The notes: generated by a model not told the origin, from the sequence alone. 64,000 nt of DNA from Acinetobacter suaedae (GCF_008630915.1 NZ_CP043909.1:372001-436000), one strand, 5' to 3'; positions 47,597 through 57,420 are shown, counted from the first letter of the stretch. Program-made: numbers and translations.

Positions 47597-48955
47597 GTGT
47601 CTATGACTCCTAGTTCTTCTGGTCATGTGAACATGATGAAAGGTCAACCATTTCATGTGAAATACCGTGAAATCATTCGCCGATTGATGTTTTTAATTGG
47701 CGCGTTGTTGGTCTTTCGACTAGGAGCGCATATTCCGTTGCCAGGCATTGATAATGTAGCGCTAGCAAGCTTTTTTAAGGCTAATGAAGGTACCTTCTTA
47801 GGCTTATTTAATATGTTTTCTGGCGGTGCATTAGAGCGCATGTCAATTCTAGCATTAGGGATTATGCCGTACATCTCTGCATCAATTATTGTGCAGTTAA
47901 TGTCGACAGTAGTTCCTTCGCTGGAGGCTTTGAAAAAAGAAGGCGAGCAAGGTAAACGTAAATTAAATCAATATACGCGTTACGGCACTCTGTTTCTTGC
48001 ACTTGTGCAGGGGATAGGGATGTGTGCTGGTCTGATTAGTCAGGGTATTACGCTGACATCAGGCTTAGCATTTTATGTTCCAGCAGTAACTTCGCTTGTT
48101 GCAGGAACGATGTTTTTGATGTGGTTGGGAGAACAGATTACCGAACGTGGTGTTGGTAATGGTATCTCAATGATTATTTTTGCTGGTATTGTAGCTGGCT
48201 TGCCTAATCTTGTAATTCAGTCGTTTACGTCTGTGCAAAATGGTCAAGGTAGCTTAATTGGCTTGGCAGTATTCGGTTTATTATCGTTGGCTGTTTTAGC
48301 AGCGATTGTGTTTATTGAAAAAGCACAACGTCGTATTCCAGTGAATTATGCTCAAAAACAACAAGGTCGTCGTGTGTTTACTGCACAGCAAACGCATTTG
48401 CCATTAAAAATTAATATGGCTGGTGTTATCCCTGCAATTTTTGCTAGCTCATTGTTATTATTTCCAGCGAGCTTGGGACAATGGTTGGGAAGTGCTGATC
48501 CAAATGCAGGATTTGTTAAGCGTAGCCTGCAAGATCTGGCATTGGTGTTATCGCCTGGACAGCCGTTATATTTAATGCTTTTTGGTGCGTTAATTATTTT
48601 CTTCTGTTATTTCTATACGGCGCTTGTTTTTAGCCCGAAAGAAGTTTCAGAGAATTTGAAACGTAGCGGAGCATATGTGCCTGGTATCCGCCCAGGTGAG
48701 CAAACGGCTCGTTATTTAGATCATATTCTCAATCGTTTGACATTTATTGGTGCTATCTACATTACTGTCGTGTGTTTAATGCCTATGGTACTGCAAAGTT
48801 CATTTGGTATTCCATTCCATTTGGGTGGAACATCATTACTGATTGTAGTGGTAGTTGTGATGGACTTTATGGCGCAACTTCAAGCGCACTTGACCTCACA
48901 TCAATATGATAATCAAACGTTAATGAGAAAAACGACTGCTCATCCGCAGGGATAA
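47597..48955 (+). CDS. secY: Preprotein translocase subunit SecY
   Basis: 452 residues with ten membrane segments, the channel of the Sec translocon. Visible: plug region [17 protein letters not shown], the [12 protein letters not shown] block and the cytoplasmic [14 protein letters not shown] loop. GTG 47597 lies 9 nt behind GAGGAG and is favoured over ATG 47603. Co-expressed with ribosomal proteins, as in E. coli. Confidence 0.98.
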   Translation: MSMTPSSSGHVNMMKGQPFHVKYREIIRRLMFLIGALLVFRLGAHIPLPGIDNVALASFFKANEGTFLGLFNMFSGGALERMSILALGIMPYISASIIVQLMSTVVPSLEALKKEGEQGKRKLNQYTRYGTLFLALVQGIGMCAGLISQGITLTSGLAFYVPAVTSLVAGTMFLMWLGEQITERGVGNGISMIIFAGIVAGLPNLVIQSFTSVQNGQGSLIGLAVFGLLSLAVLAAIVFIEKAQRRIPVNYAQKQQGRRVFTAQQTHLPLKINMAGVIPAIFASSLLLFPASLGQWLGSADPNAGFVKRSLQDLALVLSPGQPLYLMLFGALIIFFCYFYTALVFSPKEVSENLKRSGAYVPGIRPGEQTARYLDHILNRLTFIGAIYITVVCLMPMVLQSSFGIPFHLGGTSLLIVVVVVMDFMAQLQAHLTSHQYDNQTLMRKTTAHPQG

Positions 48956-48976
48956 GCGCACTTAGAGGTTTTCATC

Positions 48977-49093
48977 ATGAAAGTACAAGCTTCTGTAAAG
49001 AAAATTTGTGGTAGCTGTAAAGTTATCCGTCGTAATGGGGTTATTCGCGTGATTTGTAGCGCAGAACCTCGTCATAAGCAGCGTCAAGGTTAA
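48977..49093 (+). CDS. rpmJ: 50S ribosomal protein L36 (zinc-binding form)
   Basis: 38 residues starting [15 protein letters not shown], with the zinc ligands Cys11, Cys14, Cys27 and His32, so this is the C+ form. It ends the spc part. Confidence 0.97.
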
Positions 49094-49108
49094 TTTAATT
49101 AAGACCTG

Positions 49109-49137
49109 TTGATTTCAGTAGGCTAATTAGGTTATTA
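49109..49137 (+). promoter_or_regulatory. Candidate promoter for the alpha operon
   Basis: TTGATT (49109-49114), 17-bp spacer, TTATTA (49132-49137). It would produce a transcript starting just at the hairpin ahead of rpsM. By eye only. Confidence 0.45.
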
Positions 49138-49138
49138 T

Positions 49139-49165
49139 CCGCCCCTCAAGATTTTTGTGGGGCGG
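49139..49165 (+). promoter_or_regulatory. GC-rich hairpin before rpsM
   Basis: 7-bp stem CCGCCCC (49139-49145) with GGGGCGG (49159-49165), the loop holding TTTTT. It lies 35 nt before rpsM, where the E. coli alpha-operon leader has its S4-binding structure. A role in S4 feedback is inference. Confidence 0.5.
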
Positions 49166-49200
49166 TTGATTATCTTGACTGCCTTTTTGGAGAAAATTGA

Positions 49201-49557
49201 ATGGCTCGTATTGCCGGTGTAAACATTCCGGATAACAAGCACGCTGTTATCTCTCTCACGTATATTTTTGGTATCGGTCGCCACACTGCTAAGAATATCT
49301 TAGCTGCTGTAGGTATTGCTGGAACTACAAAAATTCGTGAATTAGATGATGCTCAGCTTGATGCGATTCGTGCAGAAGTTGCTAAGGTTCCGACCGAAGG
49401 TGACTTACGTCGCGAAATTTCCATGAACATTAAACGTTTAATGGATTTAGGCTGCTACCGCGGTCTTCGTCATCGTCGCAGCTTGCCTGTTCGCGGACAA
49501 CGCACCAAAACTAACGCACGTACCCGTAAAGGTCCGCGCAAACCGATTAAAAAGTAA
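49201..49557 (+). CDS. rpsM: 30S ribosomal protein S13
   Basis: 118 residues starting [19 protein letters not shown], with [24 protein letters not shown] cut-down tail typical of S13. First gene of the alpha part. Confidence 0.98.
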   Translation: MARIAGVNIPDNKHAVISLTYIFGIGRHTAKNILAAVGIAGTTKIRELDDAQLDAIRAEVAKVPTEGDLRREISMNIKRLMDLGCYRGLRHRRSLPVRGQRTKTNARTRKGPRKPIKK

Positions 49558-49576
49558 GATTTCTGGAAGCTAAAAG

Positions 49577-49963
49577 ATGGCTAAAGATACTCGCACACGC
49601 AAGAAGGTCTCTCGTACCGTCTCTGAAGGTGTTGCACACATTCACGCGTCTTTTAATAACACCATTGTTACGATTACCGATCGTCAAGGTAATGCATTGG
49701 CTTGGGCCACCTCAGGTGGACAAGGCTTCCGTGGTTCACGTAAATCAACTCCGTTCGCTGCTCAGGTAGCTGCTGAAGTTGCTGGTAAAGCAGCTTTAGA
49801 TTACGGTTTGAAAAACCTAGACGTCCTTGTAAAAGGTCCTGGTCCAGGTCGTGAGTCTGCGGTTCGTGCATTAGGCGCAGTGGGTTATAAGATTAACAGC
49901 ATTACCGATGTGACTCCAATTCCTCACAACGGTTGCCGTCCACCTAAAAAACGTCGCGTGTAA
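49577..49963 (+). CDS. rpsK: 30S ribosomal protein S11
   Basis: 128 residues with [19 protein letters not shown] and the late [16 protein letters not shown]; contributes to the platform near the E site. Confidence 0.98.
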   Translation: MAKDTRTRKKVSRTVSEGVAHIHASFNNTIVTITDRQGNALAWATSGGQGFRGSRKSTPFAAQVAAEVAGKAALDYGLKNLDVLVKGPGPGRESAVRALGAVGYKINSITDVTPIPHNGCRPPKKRRV

Positions 49964-49975
49964 GGAGAAACATTC

Positions 49976-50602
49976 ATGGCTCGTTATATTGGTCCAAAAT
50001 GCAAACTCTCTCGTCGCGAAGGGACAGACCTGCAACTTAAATCAGGCGTTAAACCGTTTGATGTAAAAACCAAAAAACACAATAAAGCACCTGGTCAACA
50101 TGGTCAGGCTCGTGGTGGTAAGCAATCTGAGTATTCACTACAATTACGTGAAAAACAAAAAGTCCGTCGTATGTACGGTGTGTTAGAACGTCAATTTAGT
50201 AACTACTATAAAGAAGCAGCTCGTGTGAAAGGCGCAACAGGTGAAAACTTGTTGAAATTGCTTGAAAGCCGTCTTGATAACGTAGTTTATCGCATGGGTT
50301 TTGGTTCTACACGTTCAGAAGCTCGTCAGTTAGTTTCTCACCGTTCTATTACTTTAAATGGTCGTCGTGTCAACATTGCGTCTATTCAAGTAAAAGCGGG
50401 CGATGTAATTGCGGTTCACGAAGGCGCTAAACAACAATTGCGTATTAAAAACGCGATTGAGTTGGCTGCGCAACGTGGTATCCCTGCTTGGATGGAAGTT
50501 GACCATTCTAAGCTAGAAGGTACGTTCAAAGCTGCACCTGATCGTTCTGATTTACCTGCTGAAATCAACGAAAGCTTGATTGTAGAATTGTATTCTAAAT
50601 AA
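49976..50602 (+). CDS. rpsD: 30S ribosomal protein S4
   Basis: 208 residues with the S4 RNA-binding domain ([20 protein letters not shown]). The N-terminus [11 protein letters not shown] has one cysteine only, so it is the zinc-free form. S4 is the usual repressor of this operon. Confidence 0.98.
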   Translation: MARYIGPKCKLSRREGTDLQLKSGVKPFDVKTKKHNKAPGQHGQARGGKQSEYSLQLREKQKVRRMYGVLERQFSNYYKEAARVKGATGENLLKLLESRLDNVVYRMGFGSTRSEARQLVSHRSITLNGRRVNIASIQVKAGDVIAVHEGAKQQLRIKNAIELAAQRGIPAWMEVDHSKLEGTFKAAPDRSDLPAEINESLIVELYSK

Positions 50603-50620
50603 TCCTTGAGGTAGCAATAA

Positions 50621-51628
50621 ATGACGCGTACTGCAAACGAGTTTCTAACTCCGCAAGCGATCAAGGTCGAAGCGGTGAGCGGGACCTCGGCAAAAGTGAT
50701 TCTGGAACCTTTAGAGCGTGGCTTTGGTCATACTCTAGGTAATGCTTTACGTCGCATTCTATTGTCTTCTTTGCCTGGCGCTGCTGTGGTTGAAGTTGAG
50801 ATAGAAGGCGTCGAGCACGAGTACAGTACTTTAGAAGGCTTGCAGCAGGACATCGTCGAGCTCTTGCTGAACCTAAAAGGATTGTCTATTAAGCTGTTCG
50901 ATCAAAATGAAGCATATTTAACATTAGAGAAACAAGGTGCAGGTGACGTAACAGCAGCTGACCTTCGTTTACCTCATAATGTTGAAGTGGTTAACCCTGA
51001 TCATTTAATTGGTACTTTGAGTGCTAGTGGTTCATTGAAAATGCGCCTTAAAGTTGCTCAAGGTCGTGGTTATGAAACGTCTGACTCTCGTTTCCCAGAA
51101 GGTGAAACTCGCCCTGTGGGTCGTTTACAGTTAGATGCTTCTTATAGCCCGATTAAACGTGTTTCCTATACCGTTGAAAATGCGCGTGTAGAACAACGTA
51201 CCGATCTTGATAAGCTAGTGATCGATCTTGAAACGAATGGAACTGTTGATCCTGAAGAGGCTATCCGCAAAGCGGCAACAATCTTGCAACAACAAATTGC
51301 AATTTTTGTTGATCTTCAGAAAGATCAAACTCCAGTTGCTCAAGAACCTCGCGAAGAAGTTGACCCAATTTTGCTTCGTCCAGTAGATGATCTCGAGCTA
51401 ACTGTTCGTTCTGCTAACTGTTTGAAGGCAGAAAATATTTACTACATTGGTGATCTTGTTCAACGTACTGAAGTTGAGTTGTTAAAAACTCCTAACTTAG
51501 GTAAAAAATCGTTAACTGAGATCAAAGATGTTTTGGCATCGAAAGGTTTACAACTCGGCATGCGTTTAGAGAACTGGCCACCAGCTAGTCTCCGTATGGA
51601 TGACCGTTTTGCCTATCGTAGCCGTTAA
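50621..51628 (+). CDS. rpoA: RNA polymerase alpha subunit
   Basis: 335 residues: N-terminal dimer domain with [17 protein letters not shown], an acidic linker, and a C-terminal domain with [18 protein letters not shown] and [12 protein letters not shown], which contacts UP elements and activators. Confidence 0.98.
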   Translation: MTRTANEFLTPQAIKVEAVSGTSAKVILEPLERGFGHTLGNALRRILLSSLPGAAVVEVEIEGVEHEYSTLEGLQQDIVELLLNLKGLSIKLFDQNEAYLTLEKQGAGDVTAADLRLPHNVEVVNPDHLIGTLSASGSLKMRLKVAQGRGYETSDSRFPEGETRPVGRLQLDASYSPIKRVSYTVENARVEQRTDLDKLVIDLETNGTVDPEEAIRKAATILQQQIAIFVDLQKDQTPVAQEPREEVDPILLRPVDDLELTVRSANCLKAENIYYIGDLVQRTEVELLKTPNLGKKSLTEIKDVLASKGLQLGMRLENWPPASLRMDDRFAYRSR

Positions 51629-51646
51629 TTAAGTAGGACTATCACC

Positions 51647-52012
51647 ATGCGTCATCGTAATAGTGGTGTGAAATTAGGCCGTACAAGCAGCCACCGTAAG
51701 GCGTTGTTCCAAAACTTAACAAATGCTTTAGTTGAGCATGAGTTAATTAAAACAACTTTGCCTAAGGCGAAAGAACTTCGTCGTGTTGCTGAGCCTTTAA
51801 TCACTTTGGCAAAAAACGATACAGTAGCAAACCGTCGTTTAGCGTTTGCTCGTACTCGTTCTGCAGCAACTGTTGGTAAATTATTTACCGTTCTTGGCCC
51901 TCGTTACAAAGAACGTAACGGCGGTTATCTACGTGTTCTTAAAGCGGGCTTCCGTGCAGGTGATGCTGCACCGATGGCTTACGTTGAACTTGTAGATCGT
52001 GAAGTAAAATAA
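51647..52012 (+). CDS. rplQ: 50S ribosomal protein L17
   Basis: 121 residues starting [20 protein letters not shown]. Last gene of the cluster, followed by a terminator. Confidence 0.98.
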   Translation: MRHRNSGVKLGRTSSHRKALFQNLTNALVEHELIKTTLPKAKELRRVAEPLITLAKNDTVANRRLAFARTRSAATVGKLFTVLGPRYKERNGGYLRVLKAGFRAGDAAPMAYVELVDREVK

Positions 52013-52043
52013 TACTTCTATACAAGAACAGCTCAGTTGTTCC

Positions 52044-52076
52044 AAAAAAGGTCGGTGTAATAACCGGCCTTTTTTA
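52044..52076 (+). terminator. Rho-independent terminator of the ribosomal cluster
   Basis: Stem AAAAAAGGTCGGT (52044-52056) with ACCGGCCTTTTTT (52063-52075), two G-U style mismatches, 6-nt loop and a T-tract. Confidence 0.92.
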
Positions 52077-52175
52077 TTGCTTATTGTTAATAATTTTCTT
52101 TCTAACTTAAATTTGGGTAAATGGTTAATATGCTAAATTAGGTTATGACATTATTAAAAATTCAAATAGATAAAT

Positions 52176-52673
52176 ATGTTAGATATTACGATTAGAATCC
52201 TAAGTGTAGATGAACTGAATGATTTTAGAATGATTAGACTTTCAGCTTTAGCAAAAGCCCCACAAATGTTTGGTTCAACTTATGAGACAGAAGTTATAAA
52301 ACCATACAGTTTTTTTGAAAGTTGCTTATCAAGTTCAACAGTCTTTGGAGTTTATCATAAAGATAAAATTATAGGTTTAGCGACTTTAACACGAGAGAGC
52401 GGAATGAAGCTGTCTCATAAAGCTTCTCTATCCAGTGTATTTATTGAACCTGAATTTCAAGGGCTGGGTATCGCAACAGAGTTGCTTCATACTGTTATTG
52501 CTTACAGTAAAGAGCAAGTAGAACAAATTTTACTGAGTGTCGCTGATGATAATCAGTCAGCGATTCATCTTTATCAAAAAAATGGTTTTCAGACTTATGG
52601 GGTAGAGTTGAAAGCTTTGAAAAATGATAAGGGATATACTGATGAGCTTCTGATGAAGCTTTTTTTGTTCTAG
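52176..52673 (+). CDS. GNAT family N-acetyltransferase
   Basis: 165 residues with the acetyl-CoA-binding segment SVFIEPEFQGLGIATELLHT (Q-x-x-G-x-A pattern) and the C-terminal AIHLYQKNGFQTYG, both typical of GNAT enzymes. The substrate is unknown. The gene is more AT-rich than the ribosomal cluster beside it. Confidence 0.85.
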   Translation: MLDITIRILSVDELNDFRMIRLSALAKAPQMFGSTYETEVIKPYSFFESCLSSSTVFGVYHKDKIIGLATLTRESGMKLSHKASLSSVFIEPEFQGLGIATELLHTVIAYSKEQVEQILLSVADDNQSAIHLYQKNGFQTYGVELKALKNDKGYTDELLMKLFLF

Positions 52674-53050
52674 GGTACGTTTCAAAGCTCTAAATCACAG
52701 TATTTTTAAAGTTGATAAAAGATTTATCACTAAATAATCGTTCATCTAAAACTATTTTAGAGCGCATTAAGTAAATTTTCTCATTCTGGTTTGATTTGCT
52801 TAAGCATTATTCTTTGTGGATGCTGGGCAATATCGAATTTTAATAATCACCAAGTTGCTCATAATTTTCTTATGGTACTAAATCGACTTATCTCGGAAAT
52901 CCAAGCAAAAATCTCAAGATTGTTTAGTCTCGTTTTTTCTCAAAATGTCCCGAACTGATATAAAAAAACCGATGAATGACTAAACTTGACATTGTGTATT
53001 GTCAAATTTGTGCTTTAATAAAGACATGGTTTATACAGGGTATAAAAAAA
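52674..53050. other. Regulatory region before the monooxygenase
   Basis: 377 bp without a convincing gene. The upstream extension of the monooxygenase frame (from 52976) does not resemble protein. It contains a palindrome around a TTGACA box (separate entry). Confidence 0.5.
52986..53005. promoter_or_regulatory. Palindrome TTGACA/TGTCAA upstream of the monooxygenase
   Basis: TTGACA (52986-52991) and TGTCAA (53000-53005) form an inverted repeat with an 8-bp centre, 46 bp before the start codon. The first half is also a perfect -35 box, so a repressor bound here would block RNA polymerase. No regulator gene is adjacent. Confidence 0.45.
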
Positions 53051-54541
53051 ATGGAAAAGCAAGTTGATGTATTAATTATTGGTGCAGGTATCTCAGGAAT
53101 AGGGTTGGCTGTGCATCTCTCTAAAAACTGTCCACAACGCCAATTTGAAATTTTAGAGCGTCGTGACAGCTTTGGTGGAACTTGGGATTTGTTCCGTTAT
53201 CCTGGTATTCGTTCTGACTCAGATATGTCAACATTTGGTTTTAACTTTAAACCTTGGGCGAAAGAAAAAGTCCTTGCAAGTGGTCCAGAAATTAAAGGCT
53301 ATCTTTCTGAAGTTATTGATGAGTTTAAGTTAAAAGAAAAAATCCATTTTGGTCATCGCGTTCTTTCTGCAAATTATGATTCTGCTAAGAAAAAGTGGCT
53401 TGTTGAAATTGAAGATAGCAACAAGAAGAAACAAACTTGGTCAGCAAATTTTGTAATGGGCTGTACGGGTTACTATAACTATGATCAAGGTTATGCACCA
53501 CAATTCCCAGAGCAAGATAAATTTAAAGGGCAATTTATCCACCCACAACACTGGCCTGAAAATCTAGATTACACAGGTAAGAAAGTTGTAATTATTGGTA
53601 GTGGTGCGACTGCGATTACCCTTGTTCCTTCAATGGTAAAAGGTGGTGCAGGGCATGTGACTATGTTGCAGCGTTCTCCTACTTATATTGCAACAGTTCC
53701 TTCAATTGACTTCATTTATGAAAAAACACGTAGATTTATGTCAGAAGAAACAGCATATAAATTTACTCGTGCTCGTAACATTGGGATGCAGCGTGCGATC
53801 TACGCCTTAGCCCAAAAGCATCCAAAAACTGTGCGTCGTCTATTATTAAAAGGCATTGAGTTGCAGCTAAAAGGTAAAGTGGATATGAAACACTTTACGC
53901 CAAGCTATAATCCATGGGATCAACGTTTATGTGTTGTGCCTGATGGCGATTTATTTAAAGCATTGCGCCAAGGTCAAGCAAGTATTGAAACAGATCAGAT
54001 TGAAAAGTTCACAGCAAATGGTATCCAGTTAAAATCTGGAAAACATTTGGAAGCCGATATTGTAATTTCAGCGACTGGCTTGGAAATTCAAATCTTAGGT
54101 GGTGTAAAAGGCTCTATTGATGGTAAACCGATGAATACTTCACATCATATGTTGTACCAAGGTGTGATGGTGAGTGATGTACCGAATATGGCAATGATTA
54201 TTGGTTATATCAATGCCTCTTGGACATTGAAAGTTGATATTGCTGCTGACTATATTTGTCGTTTGCTTAATCATATGGACAAGAACGGCTTTGATGAAGT
54301 AATTGCACATGCTGAACCTGATCAGTTTGAACAAGATACGATCATGGGTAAATTATCTTCAGGTTATATTGCGCGTGCAGCGGATATTATGCCGAAACAA
54401 GGTAAAAAAGCACCATGGAAGATTTCTAACAACTATCTTGCGGATCGTAAAGAACTGAAAGATGCAAAATTTAACGATGGTGTCTTGCAATTCCGTAAGC
54501 GTGATGAACAAGTAGATCGTAAACCTAAATTAGTTTCTTAA
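53051..54541 (+). CDS. FAD-dependent Baeyer-Villiger-type monooxygenase
   Basis: 496 residues: N-terminal FAD motif GAGISGIG, the Baeyer-Villiger fingerprint F-x-G-x3-H-x3-W-P (FKGQFIHPQHWP, near residue 165) and a second nucleotide-binding GSGATAI. It inserts oxygen next to a ketone carbonyl or oxidises heteroatoms, using NADPH; close to the EthA-like group. The substrate is unknown. ATG 53051 (MEKQVDVLIIGAG) is the proper start. Confidence 0.92.
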   Translation: MEKQVDVLIIGAGISGIGLAVHLSKNCPQRQFEILERRDSFGGTWDLFRYPGIRSDSDMSTFGFNFKPWAKEKVLASGPEIKGYLSEVIDEFKLKEKIHFGHRVLSANYDSAKKKWLVEIEDSNKKKQTWSANFVMGCTGYYNYDQGYAPQFPEQDKFKGQFIHPQHWPENLDYTGKKVVIIGSGATAITLVPSMVKGGAGHVTMLQRSPTYIATVPSIDFIYEKTRRFMSEETAYKFTRARNIGMQRAIYALAQKHPKTVRRLLLKGIELQLKGKVDMKHFTPSYNPWDQRLCVVPDGDLFKALRQGQASIETDQIEKFTANGIQLKSGKHLEADIVISATGLEIQILGGVKGSIDGKPMNTSHHMLYQGVMVSDVPNMAMIIGYINASWTLKVDIAADYICRLLNHMDKNGFDEVIAHAEPDQFEQDTIMGKLSSGYIARAADIMPKQGKKAPWKISNNYLADRKELKDAKFNDGVLQFRKRDEQVDRKPKLVS

Positions 54542-54664
54542 CTTATATTTGAACTAAGTAAGAACCCTGTGTACACACAGGGTTCTTTTGTTTTAAATAA
54601 TGATTGTTGTTAAAATATCGCGTAAACGTGTTGATTATAAAATTTATATATTTAGGACAATTCA

Positions 54665-55162
54665 ATGAAAAAATTATGGTTTTTGGGGATATTAGTCTTT
54701 AGTAATACGGCGTTTGCGGATGATCTGAAGCAAAAAGAAAAATTAGCTCAACAATTGGTTTCTATTGATGGTACTGAGCAAGGCTTGCGGAGTACGGATA
54801 AAATGATCCTAGAGCAGATTCGGATGCGTTTACCCAAAGATCTACCAGAAAGTTTTTATGTAGATTTGACTAAGAATTTGAATAGTGAGCAACGTAAACA
54901 GTTTATCGTGCAACGTTATGTCGAGACTTTTAATCAAAAAGAGTTACAAGCTGCGTTAACTTTTTATCAATCTCCTGAAGGCAAAGTATGGGCAAACAAA
55001 GCTAGTGAAGTTGGAAGTGAGGTTGCACATTTCACGACACAACATGCGCGTACTGCATTAAATGAAACGATGCAGCAGCATATTGATCATCCGAAAGTTA
55101 AGCAGTTGATGGTTCGGATGAATCCACCATCTCAATCATCGGAATCGCCGCAGTCAAAGTAA
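54665..55162 (+). CDS. Exported DUF2059-type protein
   Basis: Signal peptide MKKLWFLGILVFSNTAFA, then a helical domain ending in a typical DUF2059 stretch, ELQAALTFYQSPEGKVWANKA. Family function is not known. Single gene after the monooxygenase, about 120 bp away. Confidence 0.8.
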   Translation: MKKLWFLGILVFSNTAFADDLKQKEKLAQQLVSIDGTEQGLRSTDKMILEQIRMRLPKDLPESFYVDLTKNLNSEQRKQFIVQRYVETFNQKELQAALTFYQSPEGKVWANKASEVGSEVAHFTTQHARTALNETMQQHIDHPKVKQLMVRMNPPSQSSESPQSK

Positions 55163-55164
55163 AT

Positions 55165-55200
55165 AAAAGGGATAGAGCATAAAGCGCTATCCCTTGTTTT
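55165..55200. terminator. Bidirectional terminator
   Basis: Perfect 9-bp stem AAGGGATAG (55167-55175) with CTATCCCTT (55187-55195), followed by GTTTTT on the plus side; between convergent genes. Confidence 0.85.
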
Positions 55201-55213
55201 TAAAATCTAACAA

Positions 55214-56386
55214 TTAAAGAGTACGTGAAATTAATTCTTTCATAATTTCATTGGTCCCTGCATAAATGCGGTTTGCACGATTGTCGATATAGGCGCGTGC
55301 AATTGGGTATTCAAGCATATAGCCATAGCCCCCATGTAATTGTAAGCACTCATCTACAACCTTTGAGAACATATCTGAAATTTTATATTTAGCCGCTGCT
55401 GCTGCATCTACACCTAAACTTTCTTCAAGCTGCAACTCCATACAACGATCTAAATACGTACGGCAAAAATCGATTTCTGTGCGTAATTCGGCCAATTTAA
55501 ATCGTGTATTTTGGAATGTTCCAATCGGCTTACCAAACGCTTTACGGTCTTTGGTGTATTGTACGGTGTGAGCAAATGCTGCTTCAGCACCTGCTTGGCA
55601 AATGATTGCAACGAGCATACGTTCCCATGCGAGCTCTTTCATTAGCATCATAAAGCCCATGCCTTCCATACCTAGAAGGTTTTCTTTCGGTACGCGTACA
55701 TTATCGAAGAACAGTTCACAGGTATCTTGACCTTTCATTCCAATTTTATTTAAAGGTTTGCCTTTGCTAAAACCAGCACGGTCTGCTTCAACAATAATTA
55801 ATGATAAATTGGCAGATCCTTTTTCTGTGTTGCCAGTTTTACATACCACAATCGCCATATCACAAAGATAGCCATTGGTAATAAAGATTTTAGAACCATT
55901 GATGACATATTCATCGCCATCAAGTACAGCTGTTGTGCGTACAGCTTGTAGATCTGAACCTGTGCCAGGTTCAGTCATAGCGATGGCAGTGACGGTTTCG
56001 CCCGTCGCCATTTTTGGTAACCATTTTTGCTTTTGCTCATCGTTACCGAAGTTGTTGATATAATTGGCAACAATATCTGAATGCAACGAAAATCCAGTAC
56101 TAGAATCCATTGCATAAGCTTGTTCTTCAATCAGAATCATACTGTATAGTCGGTCGACACCAGACCCCCCGTATTCTTCTGGCATGGTGGTGCAAAGTAA
56201 ACCTAACTCACCAGCTTTATTCCATAGATCACGGTCAACATGTTGTTGTTTTTCATATTTCTCAATATTTGGAACAACTTCTTTTTCGTAGAATTTGCGC
56301 ACAGTCTCACGAAATGCTTCATGGTCTGAAGTAAATAATTTTCGTGCTAACATATTTGGAATTGGACGAATTGCACCTGATTGCAT
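55214..56386 (-). CDS. Acyl-CoA dehydrogenase
   Basis: Flavoprotein that introduces the alpha-beta double bond into acyl-CoA. 390 residues with AMTEPGTGSDLQ (FAD contact), FITNGYL, and LQLHGGYGYMLEYPI near the end. The usual MCAD-type glutamate position is Ala in IYAGTNEI, while a Glu is present at residue 255 (AWERM), the position used as base by isovaleryl- and long-chain-type dehydrogenases. So a branched- or long-chain substrate is likely. Single minus-strand gene. Confidence 0.92.
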   Translation of the reverse strand: MQSGAIRPIPNMLARKLFTSDHEAFRETVRKFYEKEVVPNIEKYEKQQHVDRDLWNKAGELGLLCTTMPEEYGGSGVDRLYSMILIEEQAYAMDSSTGFSLHSDIVANYINNFGNDEQKQKWLPKMATGETVTAIAMTEPGTGSDLQAVRTTAVLDGDEYVINGSKIFITNGYLCDMAIVVCKTGNTEKGSANLSLIIVEADRAGFSKGKPLNKIGMKGQDTCELFFDNVRVPKENLLGMEGMGFMMLMKELAWERMLVAIICQAGAEAAFAHTVQYTKDRKAFGKPIGTFQNTRFKLAELRTEIDFCRTYLDRCMELQLEESLGVDAAAAAKYKISDMFSKVVDECLQLHGGYGYMLEYPIARAYIDNRANRIYAGTNEIMKELISRTL

Positions 56387-56573
56387 TTGTTATTTTTTCC
56401 CTAAATTGTTGAAGTTACAGACTCATCATCACCATACAAGAAATCGAAAATATTGGACAATGTGATCAATGCTCAATTTAATTGATGTATTTGGTCACTT
56501 CATAAAAATCACTGCGAACTTCAGTGTTGATCGGGTACACTATGGGATAAATTGTTGCATAGTGGAACAAAGA

Positions 56574-56831
56574 ATGTCTGAAGAATTGACACTAGAAGAA
56601 CGTAAAGTGATTTATCGTGCGCGTCGTGGTTTGAAAGAAATTGATGTGTATTTTGATCCTTATGTGAAAAACTGTTATCTCACCGCTGACGCGGCTGAGA
56701 AAGCATTATTTGCAGAGTTGGTAGAGCAAGAAGACCCAGATTTATTAGATTGGTTTATGGAGGTGGGTGATCCACCTCGTGCAGAGTTAAAGGCATTTAT
56801 TTTAAAATTAAAACAGTATGTCCACGGTTAG
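56574..56831 (+). CDS. sdhE: Succinate dehydrogenase assembly factor SdhE
   Basis: 85 residues beginning MSEELTLEERKVIYRARRGLKE, with the RGxxE motif that helps FAD attach covalently to SdhA. The frame extends upstream to 56469, but AAAGA and family length fix ATG 56574. Overlaps the next gene by 14 bp, as in the sdhE-ygfX pair of Enterobacteria. Confidence 0.92.
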   Translation: MSEELTLEERKVIYRARRGLKEIDVYFDPYVKNCYLTADAAEKALFAELVEQEDPDLLDWFMEVGDPPRAELKAFILKLKQYVHG

Positions 56832-57213
56832 TCGTGTTTTTGTGTTGAAACGCAGTCGTTTTGCATTTGCGTTTCAACTATTTGTTTTTATTTCACTTAC
56901 TGGTTTGTTGTATAGTTTACTTCCTTGGTTTCTATGGCTTATTAGTTTGCTTTCGATGTTAATTGCTTGGTTTCAGTTACTCAAACAACCTCAGCTTAAA
57001 CATTTTGAATATTTAGATGATCAGTTTTGCTCCTTTAGTTTTAGTGATGAATTGGAGGAGGTTCAGCAAAGAAAAATTCGAAAAATGATCGATCATCAGT
57101 GCTATATCGTGATCTGTTTTTATGAATCACAATGTAGACCTTGTGTGATTTGGTGGGATCAATTGTCGATTTTACAGTGGAAAAAACTAAAAAAATGGGT
57201 AAAACTTGTATAA
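56818..57213 (+). CDS. YgfX-like membrane protein
   Basis: 131 residues: two adjacent membrane segments (about residues 16-56) and a soluble end with VIWWDQLSILQWKKLKKWV, like the end of YgfX (CptA). In E. coli YgfX is encoded with SdhE and was described as a toxin that affects FtsZ and MreB, though other work links it to SdhE function. The overlap with sdhE supports the match; the family call is by eye. Confidence 0.75.
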   Translation: MSTVSRVFVLKRSRFAFAFQLFVFISLTGLLYSLLPWFLWLISLLSMLIAWFQLLKQPQLKHFEYLDDQFCSFSFSDELEEVQQRKIRKMIDHQCYIVICFYESQCRPCVIWWDQLSILQWKKLKKWVKLV

Positions 57214-57351
57214 TTGTTAGACAATTGTATAAGTGTATATTATTTATAAATTATTATAAATCAAATAATTATCTTTATTTTGTTCTGGTGTGTTTAAAAT
57301 TGTTAGATTAAATACTCTAAAAAAACGTGAAAATAATGATTGTCAGACAAT
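57213..57351. repeat. Three copies of an ATTGTYAGA-type operator-like motif
   Basis: ATTGTTAGACAAT at 57213-57225, ATTGTTAGATTAA at 57299-57311 and ATTGTCAGACAAT at 57339-57351. The third is the centre of a perfect 15-bp palindrome (57338-57352). The first and third copies are exactly 126 bp apart, 12 helical turns. They lie upstream of the micropeptide genes. Confidence 0.6.
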
Positions 57352-57420
57352 CTGGCGATCAAGTCTGATTTATTTTCGTTAAAGTACAAACACCAACGTA
57401 AAGTGTGGTGGAGGTCCAAA

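Noticed and set aside
52976..53050. 25-residue N-terminal extension of the monooxygenase
   Set aside because: It begins upstream of a promoter-like palindrome, and the FAD motif is at the proper distance from ATG 53051.
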